The notes beneath the pieces are model-generated. The model was not told the origin of the DNA. It did no database searches and saw only the letters and a list, made by a program, of their open reading frames with translations. This document shows, piece after piece, positions 43,259-51,410 of a DNA stretch of 64,000 bases. Origin of the DNA: Paenibacillus turicensis (lineage in GTDB: Bacteria > Bacillota > Bacilli > Paenibacillales > Paenibacillaceae); assembly GCF_017873435.1 (NCBI RefSeq), contig NZ_JAGGKG010000010.1, forward strand, positions 111,646 to 175,645, written 5' to 3'. Numbering within the stretch: position 1 is the first letter of the stretch; each line of letters begins with the position of its first letter. The translations under genes and the position numbers were made by a program.

Positions 43259-44242
43259 ATGAAAGCAATTCAGATCACCGAGTTTGGCTCCACAGAGCAT
43301 ATGAAATACGTAGATGTTAATGTCCCTAAGCTGACTTCAAAGCAGGTCTTAATCGCTGTCAAATCAACAAGTGTGAATTTCGGAGATATTAAAGCAAGGT
43401 ATGGAAACAAAGGACAAAAAACGCCCCCCTTTATTCCAGGATTAGAGGCTGCAGGCATCATTGAACGTATAGGAGACGAGGTCACCTCACTTTCTATTGG
43501 TCAAAGGGTACTAGCCTTTCCACATGAGGGCTCATATGCAGAATATGTTGTTGCCGATGAAAATCTAACGTTTGGGCTGCCTGATTTCGTTGAATTTGAT
43601 GTGGCTGGCGCATGTGGAATAACTTCCTTCTTATCCTACAAATTACTTGCAGACATCGCTAAAATAAAGGCTGGAGAAAACGTCTTGATTCATTCTGCTT
43701 CAGGTGGTGTTGGCACAACTGCAATACAGATTGCGAGGGCATTGGGTGCAAATATGATCATTGGGGCTGTTGGTCATGAAAATAAATATCCAGTTGCCCT
43801 CGAAGCTGGTGCTGATCACGTTGTATGCTATTCAGATGAATCATTTTCAGACAAAGTGATGGAGATTACCAATGGCAAAGGTGTTCATATCGTACTCGAT
43901 TCTGTGGGTGGAACGATTACAGCACAAAGCATGCAATGCTTATGTAATTATGGACGTCTAGTCGTTTTTGGTAATTCTAGTGGAACATATGCCCAGCTCA
44001 CTACAGACCAACTGCATTCAAGCTGTCGTTCCGTACTTGGTTTTAGTTTTGCGACAACACGCAAAGAACAACCAGAGTCTCTACAGGGCATCGCTAGAGA
44101 AGTTTTTAGACTACTAGAAAGTGGACAACTTCATATTAAAATTAGCAAAAAAATGCCTCTAGCAGATGCCGCAGCTGCACACCAGCTTATAGAAAGCAGG
44201 CAAAGTACAGGTAAAATTGTGCTTTATACAATGGGGATTTAG
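43259..44242 (+). CDS. Zinc-free quinone oxidoreductase-like MDR
   Basis: A 327-residue medium-chain dehydrogenase/reductase of the NADPH:quinone oxidoreductase type. FIPGLEAAGIIERIGDEV, VLIHSASGGVGTTAIQIARALGANMIIGAVGH (the NADPH Rossmann motif) and VVFGNSSG are typical. The catalytic zinc ligands of alcohol dehydrogenases are absent. GGAGAG lies 9 nt before the ATG. It is divergent from abfA, but the intergenic ATTAAT sites lie on the abfA side. The natural substrate (quinone, enone or other) is not known. Confidence 0.87.
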   Translation: MKAIQITEFGSTEHMKYVDVNVPKLTSKQVLIAVKSTSVNFGDIKARYGNKGQKTPPFIPGLEAAGIIERIGDEVTSLSIGQRVLAFPHEGSYAEYVVADENLTFGLPDFVEFDVAGACGITSFLSYKLLADIAKIKAGENVLIHSASGGVGTTAIQIARALGANMIIGAVGHENKYPVALEAGADHVVCYSDESFSDKVMEITNGKGVHIVLDSVGGTITAQSMQCLCNYGRLVVFGNSSGTYAQLTTDQLHSSCRSVLGFSFATTRKEQPESLQGIAREVFRLLESGQLHIKISKKMPLADAAAAHQLIESRQSTGKIVLYTMGI

Positions 44243-44297
44243 AATAACTAGAGCAAGCCAGAATAGTAAGATTAAGCTAGATTGAGCTAGAACAAGC

Positions 44298-45401
44298 TTA
44301 AAGAAGCATTTGCTCCAGCTCGTCTGCGATCATAACCGCATTTTGAGCTGCCTCCTTAGCAGAGCAAGACATCTCATTGGTTTTAGCTTCGATCTGTGCG
44401 GCAGCTTGTAGTAACTGCGTAAAGGCCTCGCTTCCAGCGGAAATATATTTTGCACTATCACTAATTTGCTGCATGCTTTGATCTGACAATGTAACAGTAT
44501 CGTTAAGTTTATCCCCAATTTCTACAAGCAAACCTGTAATTTGAGTTGAAAATTGTTTGGTTTGTTCAGACATGTCCTTAACAGCATGGGATACCACCTG
44601 AAAGCCCCGTCCATGTTCCCCCGCTCGCGCTGCCTCGATAGAGGCATTAAGGGCAAGCAATCCACTCTGATCTGCGAGCAAACGGATTGAAGTTGCCATC
44701 TGTTCAATATTTTCTAACGCTTGCATCAGCGCGTTGATCTGTTCTTGCTGTCGTTTCATCTTTTGCTCCACCGCACGATATGAAAGCAATACATCCTCCA
44801 AGGCGACCTTGCCTTGCCCTGACCATTCATTCATAACATGGGTTAAACTTATACTTTCCATTGCTTCCTGTACGGCTAATTGTACTGTATGCTTGATCTG
44901 GTGAATTCCTTCATAGCTTTGCTTTACTACATCAGTTCGATGCTTATCCGCTTTCTTTTGCAGCTGCTGCATTACGGCTAAAATATCACGAATAGTAAGT
45001 ACGCCAAGGATGTGCTCTCCCTCTTTCACAAGCAAACAGTCATAAAAACGTTCGTCCTCCCGCAGCATCGCTTGATTAATAATGTCTACGACAGGCATTT
45101 CTAGATCAATCACTAACGTATGTAGGTCTGCAAAGATGGATACAGGTTTATCATAAAATAAGGCAGCCGCAAATCTGCCAGTAAAGTGCCGACTATAATT
45201 ATCTCTCATAATTATTCCTAATGGTTGCTCATTATCAACTACAATTACACAAGGGATATCTGCCTCTTTTTTCAAAAGAGCTAATAGCTCCTTGCAGCAC
45301 ATTTCCTTTTCTATGATTGGCACCTTTCTGTAAGGCACATAATGGGTAATGAGCTTTCTATCATTTGTTTTGATCGATAATGGGTGTTCTGCTGATATCA
45401 T
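44298..45401 (-). CDS. Soluble CBS-domain chemoreceptor-like protein
   Basis: A 367-residue protein without a membrane segment. Residues 15-155 contain a pair of CBS-like modules (VIVVDNEQPLGIIMRDNYSRHFTG; LLVKEGEHILGVLTIRDILAVMQQLQ). After a coiled-coil helix, residues 215-340 form a methyl-accepting-type signalling helix with LLALNASIEAARAGEHGRGFQVVSHAVKDMSEQT. This would signal from a nucleotide- or ligand-binding CBS pair to CheA/CheW, or act as an unusual regulator. AAAAGGGGGGC precedes the ATG. A MITE is inserted 18 bp upstream of the start. Confidence 0.85.
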   Translation of the reverse strand: MISAEHPLSIKTNDRKLITHYVPYRKVPIIEKEMCCKELLALLKKEADIPCVIVVDNEQPLGIIMRDNYSRHFTGRFAAALFYDKPVSIFADLHTLVIDLEMPVVDIINQAMLREDERFYDCLLVKEGEHILGVLTIRDILAVMQQLQKKADKHRTDVVKQSYEGIHQIKHTVQLAVQEAMESISLTHVMNEWSGQGKVALEDVLLSYRAVEQKMKRQQEQINALMQALENIEQMATSIRLLADQSGLLALNASIEAARAGEHGRGFQVVSHAVKDMSEQTKQFSTQITGLLVEIGDKLNDTVTLSDQSMQQISDSAKYISAGSEAFTQLLQAAAQIEAKTNEMSCSAKEAAQNAVMIADELEQMLL

Positions 45402-45419
45402 ACTTTAGCCCCCCTTTTA

Positions 45420-45585
45420 CTAGGGCGTGTCTGAAAACTCACTCAAGGTCATCTATTACCGCCTTTTCGCCTCCTACTGCGTTACTTTTCCTTGACTTAC
45501 CCCGGTAAGCCTGCGAAAAAGTGCCTTGTATGAAGCAAAAATTCGCCAATATATACTCCCTGCTGACTTTTTAGACACGCCCTAG
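45420..45585. mobile_element. MITE, 166 bp, with CTAG ends
   Basis: Terminal inverted repeats CTAGGGCGTGTCT (45420-45432) and AGACACGCCCTAG (45573-45585) are perfect over 13 bp, with CTAG at each edge as a probable target duplication. The interior has no reading frame. Such ends are common to non-autonomous relatives of IS5-type elements. It lies 18 bp from the start codon of the CBS/chemoreceptor gene. Confidence 0.75.
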
Positions 45586-45729
45586 TTCTAGCGATGGGAA
45601 CATCATAGCGATTTATTGTTAATTCCAACAACCATTTATATTTTCCTTATGTAAAAACACAAAAAAGTCAAAAAAAAGAAGAAAAAATTTCTTTTCTTCT
45701 CCCCTGTATAAATTCCCCTTCTATATATT

Positions 45730-45853
45730 GGCTCTTTATTTAAATTAGTGGTTGAGAACACCTCAAACAAGCGAAGGGGCAAAGAGATGTTGGAAAAGCG
45801 ATAGCGGCCGCCTTTAAGGTCACATAGTCAACCACTAATTTTTATTTAGAGCC
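45730..45853. repeat. Dispersed structured repeat, copy 2
   Basis: Outer GGCTCT (45730-45735) and AGAGCC (45848-45853), and perfect 14-bp arms AAATTAGTGGTTGA (45742-45755) and TCAACCACTAATTT (45828-45841). The core at 45769-45821 matches copy 1 at 43 of 53 positions. It lacks the right-hand internal hairpin of copies 1 and 3. Confidence 0.75.
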
Positions 45854-45855
45854 TA

Positions 45856-46530
45856 TTATTTTTTGTTAACAATCTCTGTGCTACCATCGTCATAACCTAC
45901 AATCACAAGCTCAGCAATATCCACAAACAAGCCATGATCCACGACCCCCACCATTGCCTTTAGTTCTTCACTTAGAGTGGAAGGTGATTCGATTTTTTCA
46001 AAGGAAGCATCTACGATGTAGTTACCATTATCCGTTACATATAACTCATCGTTGTTCATCCGCATTTCAAAAGGCACATCATATTTTTTACGTAATTGAT
46101 TTAAGGTCCATTCATACGTAAAAGGAATAATTTCAATCGGCAACTTGAACTTACCTAAATGCTCAACCCGTTTATCTGCACCAGCAATAACGATAAAGCG
46201 TTTACTGTTAATCGCAACTAGCTTTTCACGTAACAATGCACCGCCGCCACCTTTTATTAAGGCTAAGCTTGGATCAAATTCATCTGCACCATCAATCGCT
46301 AAATCAAGCTCCGTCACATCCGCAGCTTCGATTAAAGGAATATTATTTTTACGTGCTAATTCCTCGGAAGCCTTAGATGTAGCAATTGCAGACACCTTTA
46401 ACCCCTCTGCTACACGTTGTCCAATTTTCTCTATAACATAAAACGCAGTAGAGCCTGTTCCAAGTCCAATCACCATGCCATCTTCAACGAATTCTGCCGC
46501 ACGATATCCTGCTGCTTGCTTTGCATTCAT
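45856..46530 (-). CDS. rpiA: Ribose-5-phosphate isomerase A
   Basis: A 224-residue enzyme of the pentose phosphate pathway, interconverting ribose-5-phosphate and ribulose-5-phosphate. VIGLGTGSTAFYVIEKIG, LAIDGADEFDPS and LIKGGGGALLREKLVA are the diagnostic motifs (catalytic Asp and Glu). The length is normal. GGGAGG stands 9-10 nt before the ATG. It is a single gene whose stop codon abuts repeat copy 2; pentoses released by the arabinofuranosidase would feed into this pathway. Confidence 0.96.
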   Translation of the reverse strand: MNAKQAAGYRAAEFVEDGMVIGLGTGSTAFYVIEKIGQRVAEGLKVSAIATSKASEELARKNNIPLIEAADVTELDLAIDGADEFDPSLALIKGGGGALLREKLVAINSKRFIVIAGADKRVEHLGKFKLPIEIIPFTYEWTLNQLRKKYDVPFEMRMNNDELYVTDNGNYIVDASFEKIESPSTLSEELKAMVGVVDHGLFVDIAELVIVGYDDGSTEIVNKK

Positions 46531-46619
46531 AATCTAATAACCTCCCTGATATATGTAAACTTGACCTAAACCAAACAGTTCACGAAATATAATAGCAGAA
46601 ATCGCAGTACAGTTAAACA

Positions 46620-47132
46620 CTATTGTGAAATATGCAAAATTTCAAAGATTTCTCCAGAATGATCACTCGGACGTTGAATATAGAAATCCACAACCTCATA
46701 TTCCCATTTTTCAGGATTATACAGCACTAATTGACAAACGCTATTATTTTGCAATCCAGAGTCAAAACGGAAAGAGGCAAGTGATGTTGTTTTATCGATA
46801 TTTTTTTTGGAAATGGTAGCATACTTGCATTTAGCTAGGTCGTGATGAATGTTTACCTTTGCAGGTACAGTGGTTTTAATTTTTTGCCAACCAAAAGATT
46901 TTAATATGTTGTCATAATAACCTTCAAATATAAATTTATTCATTCCATCTTGATTATTCCACAGGTACAGTGGTGCATATGTCTTTTGAGTTGGCTCATC
47001 CTGAATCAAATAAGCTTTAAATATTAAGCTTTGAAAGCCATCTGTTTTAGCCCCATTATCTGCTACCCTTTTACGAATCACGTTCATATCATAGTCATTA
47101 GGCAATGTAATTTCATATTGCATACCAATCAT
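46620..47132 (-). CDS. DUF4865-like protein
   Basis: A 170-residue cytoplasmic protein beginning MIGMQYEITLPNDYDMNVIRKRVADNGAKTDGFQSLIFKAYLIQ, typical of the DUF4865 family, whose role is unknown. FIFEGYYDNILKSFGWQKI and EYEVVDFYIQRPSDHSG complete the pattern of a small alpha/beta (ferredoxin-like, dimeric barrel) protein. AAGGGAAG lies about 12 nt before the start. It is alone, downstream of the MFS gene's terminator. Confidence 0.75.
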   Translation of the reverse strand: MIGMQYEITLPNDYDMNVIRKRVADNGAKTDGFQSLIFKAYLIQDEPTQKTYAPLYLWNNQDGMNKFIFEGYYDNILKSFGWQKIKTTVPAKVNIHHDLAKCKYATISKKNIDKTTSLASFRFDSGLQNNSVCQLVLYNPEKWEYEVVDFYIQRPSDHSGEIFEILHISQ

Positions 47133-47187
47133 TCATATTCACTTCCCTTCGCCTTCCATTATACAAAATTAAATCCAGCATACCAAT

Positions 47188-47232
47188 AAAAAAACTCCAG
47201 CCCATGCACTTTAAAGCATAAGCTAGAGTTAG
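47188..47232 (-). terminator. Intrinsic terminator
   Basis: AACTCcAGC (47193-47201) pairs with GCTaGAGTT (47222-47230), followed on the minus strand by TTTTTTT (47194-47188). It ends the MFS gene 48 bp past its stop. Confidence 0.8.
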
Positions 47233-47278
47233 AGTTAGATCACTAATTCATGAACGAAATGATAAAGCAGATCCGACG

Positions 47279-48565
47279 TTACTGAAGCCGAGGCTTTGAC
47301 GTCGCCACACTTCGCTTTTGAGTTCCTTTGGCATTTCCTTTTGTGTTTCCTCTAGATTTCTTCTCCCCCTTGTCGTCTGGTTCCGGCTTCACCATAAACA
47401 ACAGCAACAACACACCGATGAGAGAAACAGCACCAATCACACTAAACATAATCGCATGACTTGTCTGCATTAAAAGTGAAATCACAGGAGGACCGAGAGC
47501 AACCCCAATAAAACGCATACTGCTATATATTGAAGTAATTGTTCCCCGGAGCTTTTTCTCAATCCCCTCGGTAATTAAAGCATCAGAGCTAGGAAGCACC
47601 ATCCCGATCCCAAGCCCACAGACAACAAGGCAAGCAATTACAAAATAAATTTGACTAAAGAGGCTCACACCAAACAAGGCCGCCGTAGCTAACACTAATC
47701 CAATTACACCAAGCCATTTCATCAGCGGCTTATTCTCGCCAATCCATCTACCTGTAAAATATGAAGCAAGACATAATACTGCAAGTGGAATGGCAAGCAC
47801 TAGTCCCTTTACGACACCCTGTAGGTTAAAGCTTGTCTCCAGCTTCTCAGATAAATAAAACAGCACACCAAACAATAAAAACATACAAATGCCGCCGATA
47901 GCAAAAATCGCATACAGCCAGCGCCCCTTATCCTTAAATACAGCCTTAACAGACCCTAAAAATTGCTTTAACTGTGGTGGTTCCTTATGCTCTGGCTCCT
48001 TCACCATGAAAATAACAAGAATTAATGAAATAATACACAAGACAGGAATCGCAAGAAAAGGTACATACCAGATCCAAGCCCCAAGTAAAGCGCCTAGAAT
48101 TGGACTTAACACTTTACCAAATGTGTTTGACGTTTCAATAATACCTAAGCCATGACTTACCTGCTCTTCACTTTCAAACATGTCGCCAACTAAAGGGATG
48201 ACAATGGGGAAAGCACCAGCCGCACCAATGCCTTGTAAAAACCGCCCCCCTAAAATTATCCAATATACAGCCATTCCATTTGCAAACCAATCTGCAACCC
48301 CACAAATCGCACCACCTACGCCAGCAATGATAAGACTAGGGATAATGACCACTTTGCGTCCAAAGCGATCTGATAAATAACCTGCAATAGGAATTAACAG
48401 GATTGCAACGATGCCATAAACGGTAATCAGCATGCTTACTTGAAAAGAGGAAATTCCTATTTCTTTTGCTATTAAAGGCAACACAGGGATTAACATGGAA
48501 TTGCCCAAGGTCATAATGAGCGGAATGGAGGCAAGTGCAAATAAATCCCCTTTTTTGTTATCCAT
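47279..48565 (-). CDS. MFS efflux transporter
   Basis: A 428-residue major facilitator with about twelve membrane segments, in the drug-exporter branch related to TetA(L)-type and Bcr-like proteins. Motif A appears as GYLSDRFGRKVVI and motif C-like GIGAAGAFPIVIPLVGD follows. The last 30 residues are highly basic and low in complexity (KGEKKSRGNTKGNAKGTQKRS), unusual for the family. The start at 48565 is the ATG; a TTG two codons upstream is possible. A strong promoter (48607-48635) carries an inverted repeat that looks like an operator. Confidence 0.85.
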   Translation of the reverse strand: MDNKKGDLFALASIPLIMTLGNSMLIPVLPLIAKEIGISSFQVSMLITVYGIVAILLIPIAGYLSDRFGRKVVIIPSLIIAGVGGAICGVADWFANGMAVYWIILGGRFLQGIGAAGAFPIVIPLVGDMFESEEQVSHGLGIIETSNTFGKVLSPILGALLGAWIWYVPFLAIPVLCIISLILVIFMVKEPEHKEPPQLKQFLGSVKAVFKDKGRWLYAIFAIGGICMFLLFGVLFYLSEKLETSFNLQGVVKGLVLAIPLAVLCLASYFTGRWIGENKPLMKWLGVIGLVLATAALFGVSLFSQIYFVIACLVVCGLGIGMVLPSSDALITEGIEKKLRGTITSIYSSMRFIGVALGPPVISLLMQTSHAIMFSVIGAVSLIGVLLLLFMVKPEPDDKGEKKSRGNTKGNAKGTQKRSVATSKPRLQ

Positions 48566-48606
48566 AACCAAGCGCCAACCTTTCTATGTACCCAGCATGT
48601 TGCCAA

Positions 48607-48635
48607 TTATAGTCAATGTAAATATTAACTGCAAT
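48607..48635 (-). promoter_or_regulatory. Promoter of MFS gene
   Basis: On the minus strand TTGCAG (48635-48630) and TATAAT (48612-48607) with a 17-bp spacer. It lies about 42 bp before the start codon, within the inverted repeat at 48615-48649. Confidence 0.7.
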
Positions 48636-48649
48636 ATTAATTACATTGT
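48615..48649. promoter_or_regulatory. Inverted repeat over MFS promoter
   Basis: Perfect arms CAATGTAA (48615-48622) and TTACATTG (48642-48649) flank a 19-bp centre and cover the -35 and spacer of the MFS promoter. A repressor bound here would shut the gene. No regulator gene is adjacent. Confidence 0.55.
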
Positions 48650-48776
48650 AATGACAACGCTGTGTACAATCATTCAGTCGATAATCAACTTATTAAAGGT
48701 TAGTGTGGTTTATTAATACGAAATTATTCCTAATGCATTGCATAATGCGTAGTACATCGTATTTATCTATCATTCA

Positions 48777-51134
48777 TCAATTTATAATGCTATAATGCGC
48801 AGGTGAAGCCTCCAGCATAAACCGACTTGGTTCCCCAACATAATAAATATGAAGCAAATGCATCGCACGAGTACAAGCGGTATAAAACAATTTTCTTTCG
48901 CTTTCTCGTGTATAGCTTTCATTCGAGCCGTTATAAATAAGCACGGCATCAAACTCCACGCCTTTTGCTAAATAAGCAGGAATGATATGGATCCCTTTTT
49001 CAAAGGAAAGCGTCGTTTTTTTAATTAATTTCGCTTCATGCTGTGCAGAAAGCTGATCATGCACCGCCTTAGCCTCAGCAGCCGTTTTACAAATTACTGC
49101 CATGCTTTCAAAGCCCTGCTGTTGCAATTGGGTCAGCTTTTTGCTAATGGAATTCAGCATTTCAGTTGCTCCTTGCATTGGGTAGAGCTCTGGCTTCTCC
49201 CCGCCACGATTAAAGGGCTTAATATGCTCACCATACTCAACCATCTTGGATGTAAATTCAACTATCTCCTTTGTGGAGCGATAGCTTTGAGTAAGAGTGA
49301 TGAGTTCTGTCTCATCTTCTCCATAAATATCACCAATAAGCTCAGACTGCCCTAGCACAGACGAATGGGCATAAATCGCTTGATTAAAGTCACCTAATGC
49401 AGTCACTCTAGCCCGCGGAAATAATCTCTTCATAAAGTAAAGCTGGAACGGTGAATAATCCTGCGCTTCATCAATAATGACATGGCGAATAGAATTGTTA
49501 GAACGAAAGCCTAACACGAGCTCACGTAGGTATAAATACGGAGTTGCATCCTCATAAAACAACTCTTTTTTGCTCATCTTCTCTAATGTTGCTTCACTAA
49601 TCTCCGTCCAGTCCAGTGGAATAGCTCCTTGACTACCCTTACTTAAGGTTTTAATTAGCTCAGTTTTTTTAAAGATTTGCTTGTATAAATTCACAATATC
49701 AACAAAACGCATCCCTTTAATCCATTTTCGAAGTGGCTTCATATGCCTACTAATAACCATTTTAGCTAAAATATCACGTTCGCTCTCATAATCTTCAAAT
49801 CCAATATCAGTGCCGTGCTGCTTACGACGCATACGTGAATAGGCTCGTTGGTAATCCTCATTACTTAAATACTGAATATACTCATCCACCCATGCTTCCT
49901 TGGCTTCTTCCTTCGTAAATTGAGCCAACTCCTTCAAAATCCACTCCTTAAGCAATTCACAACGATTTGCCAACGTAATCGCAGGGTCAAATTCATAAAA
50001 ACGCTTCGTCATCTCCTCACTACTCACAATCACCTTCCCTTGAAAACGAACAGGGCGGAATATCATGCCTGAAGACTCCAAATGTGATTTATATTTCGTA
50101 ATGGCATGAAGATAATCCACTGACGATTTATAACGAATGCCACTCATTCTATGCAGGTACTCAGCTTCATTAGCATCATTCGCTAATACGTATTCTATTT
50201 GCTCGAACGGATCCTCTAGTTGGAATTCCCTGCTAAGACGTCGCTCCAAATACTCTTGAAACGTAGATTGTTGCATATTTTCTTCCCCAAGCTCAGGTAA
50301 TACAGACGAAACATAGCTATTAAACATCGGGTTTGGTGAAAATAAAATAACTTGATCCGCTGTAAGATTTCCCCGATGCTTATACAATAAATAAGCAACA
50401 CGTTGTAATGCCGCAGAGGTTTTACCACTTCCAGCCGCCCCTTGCACAACAAGCAGACGACTACGATCATTACGTATAATTAAATTTTGCTCCTTTTGAA
50501 TCGTGGCTACAATGCTACGCATTTGTGCGTCAGAGCTTTGCCCAAGCACCTCCTGTAGCAGCTCATCTCCAATCGTAACTCCAGTATCAAACATCACCTT
50601 AATTTTCCGATTATGAATGACGAACTGACGTTTTAGTGTCATTTCCCCTGAAATTGTACCTGAAGGTGTTTCATAGGACGTTTGCCCTGGCACACTGTCA
50701 TAATATAAATTTGAAATTGGCGCACGCCAATCATAAATTAAAAACTGTTCATCATCATCCTCAAGCAAGGAAGCAATACCCAGATAAATACTTTCTGCTG
50801 GTTCCCCCTCCTCCTCAAAATCAATTCTTGCAAAGTAAGGGGACTGCTGTAGACGTTTCATTTTGTCCAATGCGGCAAAAGTATGCTGGTGACTTTTTTC
50901 GCGTTGCGATAATACTTGTGATTGCTGACGCAAGCTTGTAGAGGTTTCCCCTAAATCATCTGCCTCACTAAAGTTGACGGTAACCTCATCCCAAAAATCC
51001 TTTCTCATCGAGACGACGTCATCCCTCATCGTACTAGCTTCTTGCTCCAACGTCTTTATTTTGGAAACAATCAAATCTTGTACATAATTAACACGTTGCT
51101 GCTCCTCTTGCCAAGCTTGATCATTTTTATCCAT
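48777..51134 (-). CDS. helD: HelD-type RNA polymerase helicase
   Basis: A 785-residue superfamily I helicase of the HelD type, which releases stalled RNA polymerase. A long N-terminal coiled coil (about 1-95) reaches into the polymerase channel. Walker A QGAAGSGKTS lies at 231-240, followed by IIDEAQDYSPFQL (motif II), ALGDFNQAIY (III), TLTQSYRSTKEI (IV), and GVEFDAVLIY and FYTACTRAMHLL (V, VI). GAGGTG lies 8 nt before the ATG. It is longer than UvrD-like paralogues but normal for HelD. It starts divergently from the small RNA promoter at 51173-51201. Confidence 0.93.
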   Translation of the reverse strand: MDKNDQAWQEEQQRVNYVQDLIVSKIKTLEQEASTMRDDVVSMRKDFWDEVTVNFSEADDLGETSTSLRQQSQVLSQREKSHQHTFAALDKMKRLQQSPYFARIDFEEEGEPAESIYLGIASLLEDDDEQFLIYDWRAPISNLYYDSVPGQTSYETPSGTISGEMTLKRQFVIHNRKIKVMFDTGVTIGDELLQEVLGQSSDAQMRSIVATIQKEQNLIIRNDRSRLLVVQGAAGSGKTSAALQRVAYLLYKHRGNLTADQVILFSPNPMFNSYVSSVLPELGEENMQQSTFQEYLERRLSREFQLEDPFEQIEYVLANDANEAEYLHRMSGIRYKSSVDYLHAITKYKSHLESSGMIFRPVRFQGKVIVSSEEMTKRFYEFDPAITLANRCELLKEWILKELAQFTKEEAKEAWVDEYIQYLSNEDYQRAYSRMRRKQHGTDIGFEDYESERDILAKMVISRHMKPLRKWIKGMRFVDIVNLYKQIFKKTELIKTLSKGSQGAIPLDWTEISEATLEKMSKKELFYEDATPYLYLRELVLGFRSNNSIRHVIIDEAQDYSPFQLYFMKRLFPRARVTALGDFNQAIYAHSSVLGQSELIGDIYGEDETELITLTQSYRSTKEIVEFTSKMVEYGEHIKPFNRGGEKPELYPMQGATEMLNSISKKLTQLQQQGFESMAVICKTAAEAKAVHDQLSAQHEAKLIKKTTLSFEKGIHIIPAYLAKGVEFDAVLIYNGSNESYTRESERKLFYTACTRAMHLLHIYYVGEPSRFMLEASPAHYSIIN

Positions 51135-51172
51135 ACTGTTTACACCTCAATTGTTATTTTCAAAACCCATTC

Positions 51173-51201
51173 TTGACACAATAAAATAAGCATGTTATAC
51201 T
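51173..51201 (+). promoter_or_regulatory. Consensus SigA promoter
   Basis: TTGACA, 17 bp, then TATACT: one mismatch from the ideal SigA promoter. The start is expected near 51208. It points away from helD and no plus-strand gene follows for more than 1.3 kb. Confidence 0.7.
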
Positions 51202-51207
51202 ATTAAC

Positions 51208-51312
51208 AATAGTAATGTATGATTAGTTTTTAATTGTGCAGTCCATTTATTATCTTACCAATTTTCCTTATAAATAACAACCTTAATTTCGATGTTAAGC
51301 ATCGTTTTTTTT
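51208..51312 (+). ncRNA. Candidate small RNA
   Basis: A promoter-to-terminator unit of about 105 nt without a credible reading frame. The only small frames lack ribosome binding sites. It ends at hairpin CGATG-ttaag-CATCG followed by T8 (51305-51312). CTTAA upstream (51281-51286) can pair alternatively with the loop TTAAG. No known RNA family is recognised, and position between helD and an exporter gene does not hint at a target. Confidence 0.45.
51290..51312 (+). terminator. Terminator of small RNA candidate
   Basis: CGATG (51290-51294), loop TTAAG, CATCG (51300-51304), then eight T. The stem is short but the T-run is ideal. Confidence 0.55.
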
Positions 51313-51317
51313 ATGTC

Positions 51318-51389
51318 AAAAAACCGTTTTTCTTAAAATGAGTTAATGTGGGCCTAACCCCATCACCATTTTAGGAAGAACGGTTTTTT
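51318..51389. terminator. Bidirectional terminator
   Basis: AAAAAACCGTT (51318-51328) and AACGGTTTTTT (51379-51389) form a long hairpin with inner pairing TTCTT/GGAAG. It ends the exporter gene at 51411-52427 on the minus strand. Confidence 0.8.
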
Positions 51390-51410
51390 CATCTGTTTTT
51401 TTATCTATTG

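Larger units (their letters stand above)
45402..45855. other. Gene-free stretch with MITE and repeat copy 2
   Basis: No gene. It holds the MITE at 45420-45585, an AT-rich interval, and the second copy of the dispersed structured repeat at 45730-45853, which immediately follows the rpiA stop. Confidence 0.7.

Noticed and set aside
51225..51280. Short frame (GTG...TAA) inside the small RNA candidate
   Set aside because: 13 codons, no ribosome binding site and no typical coding bias.
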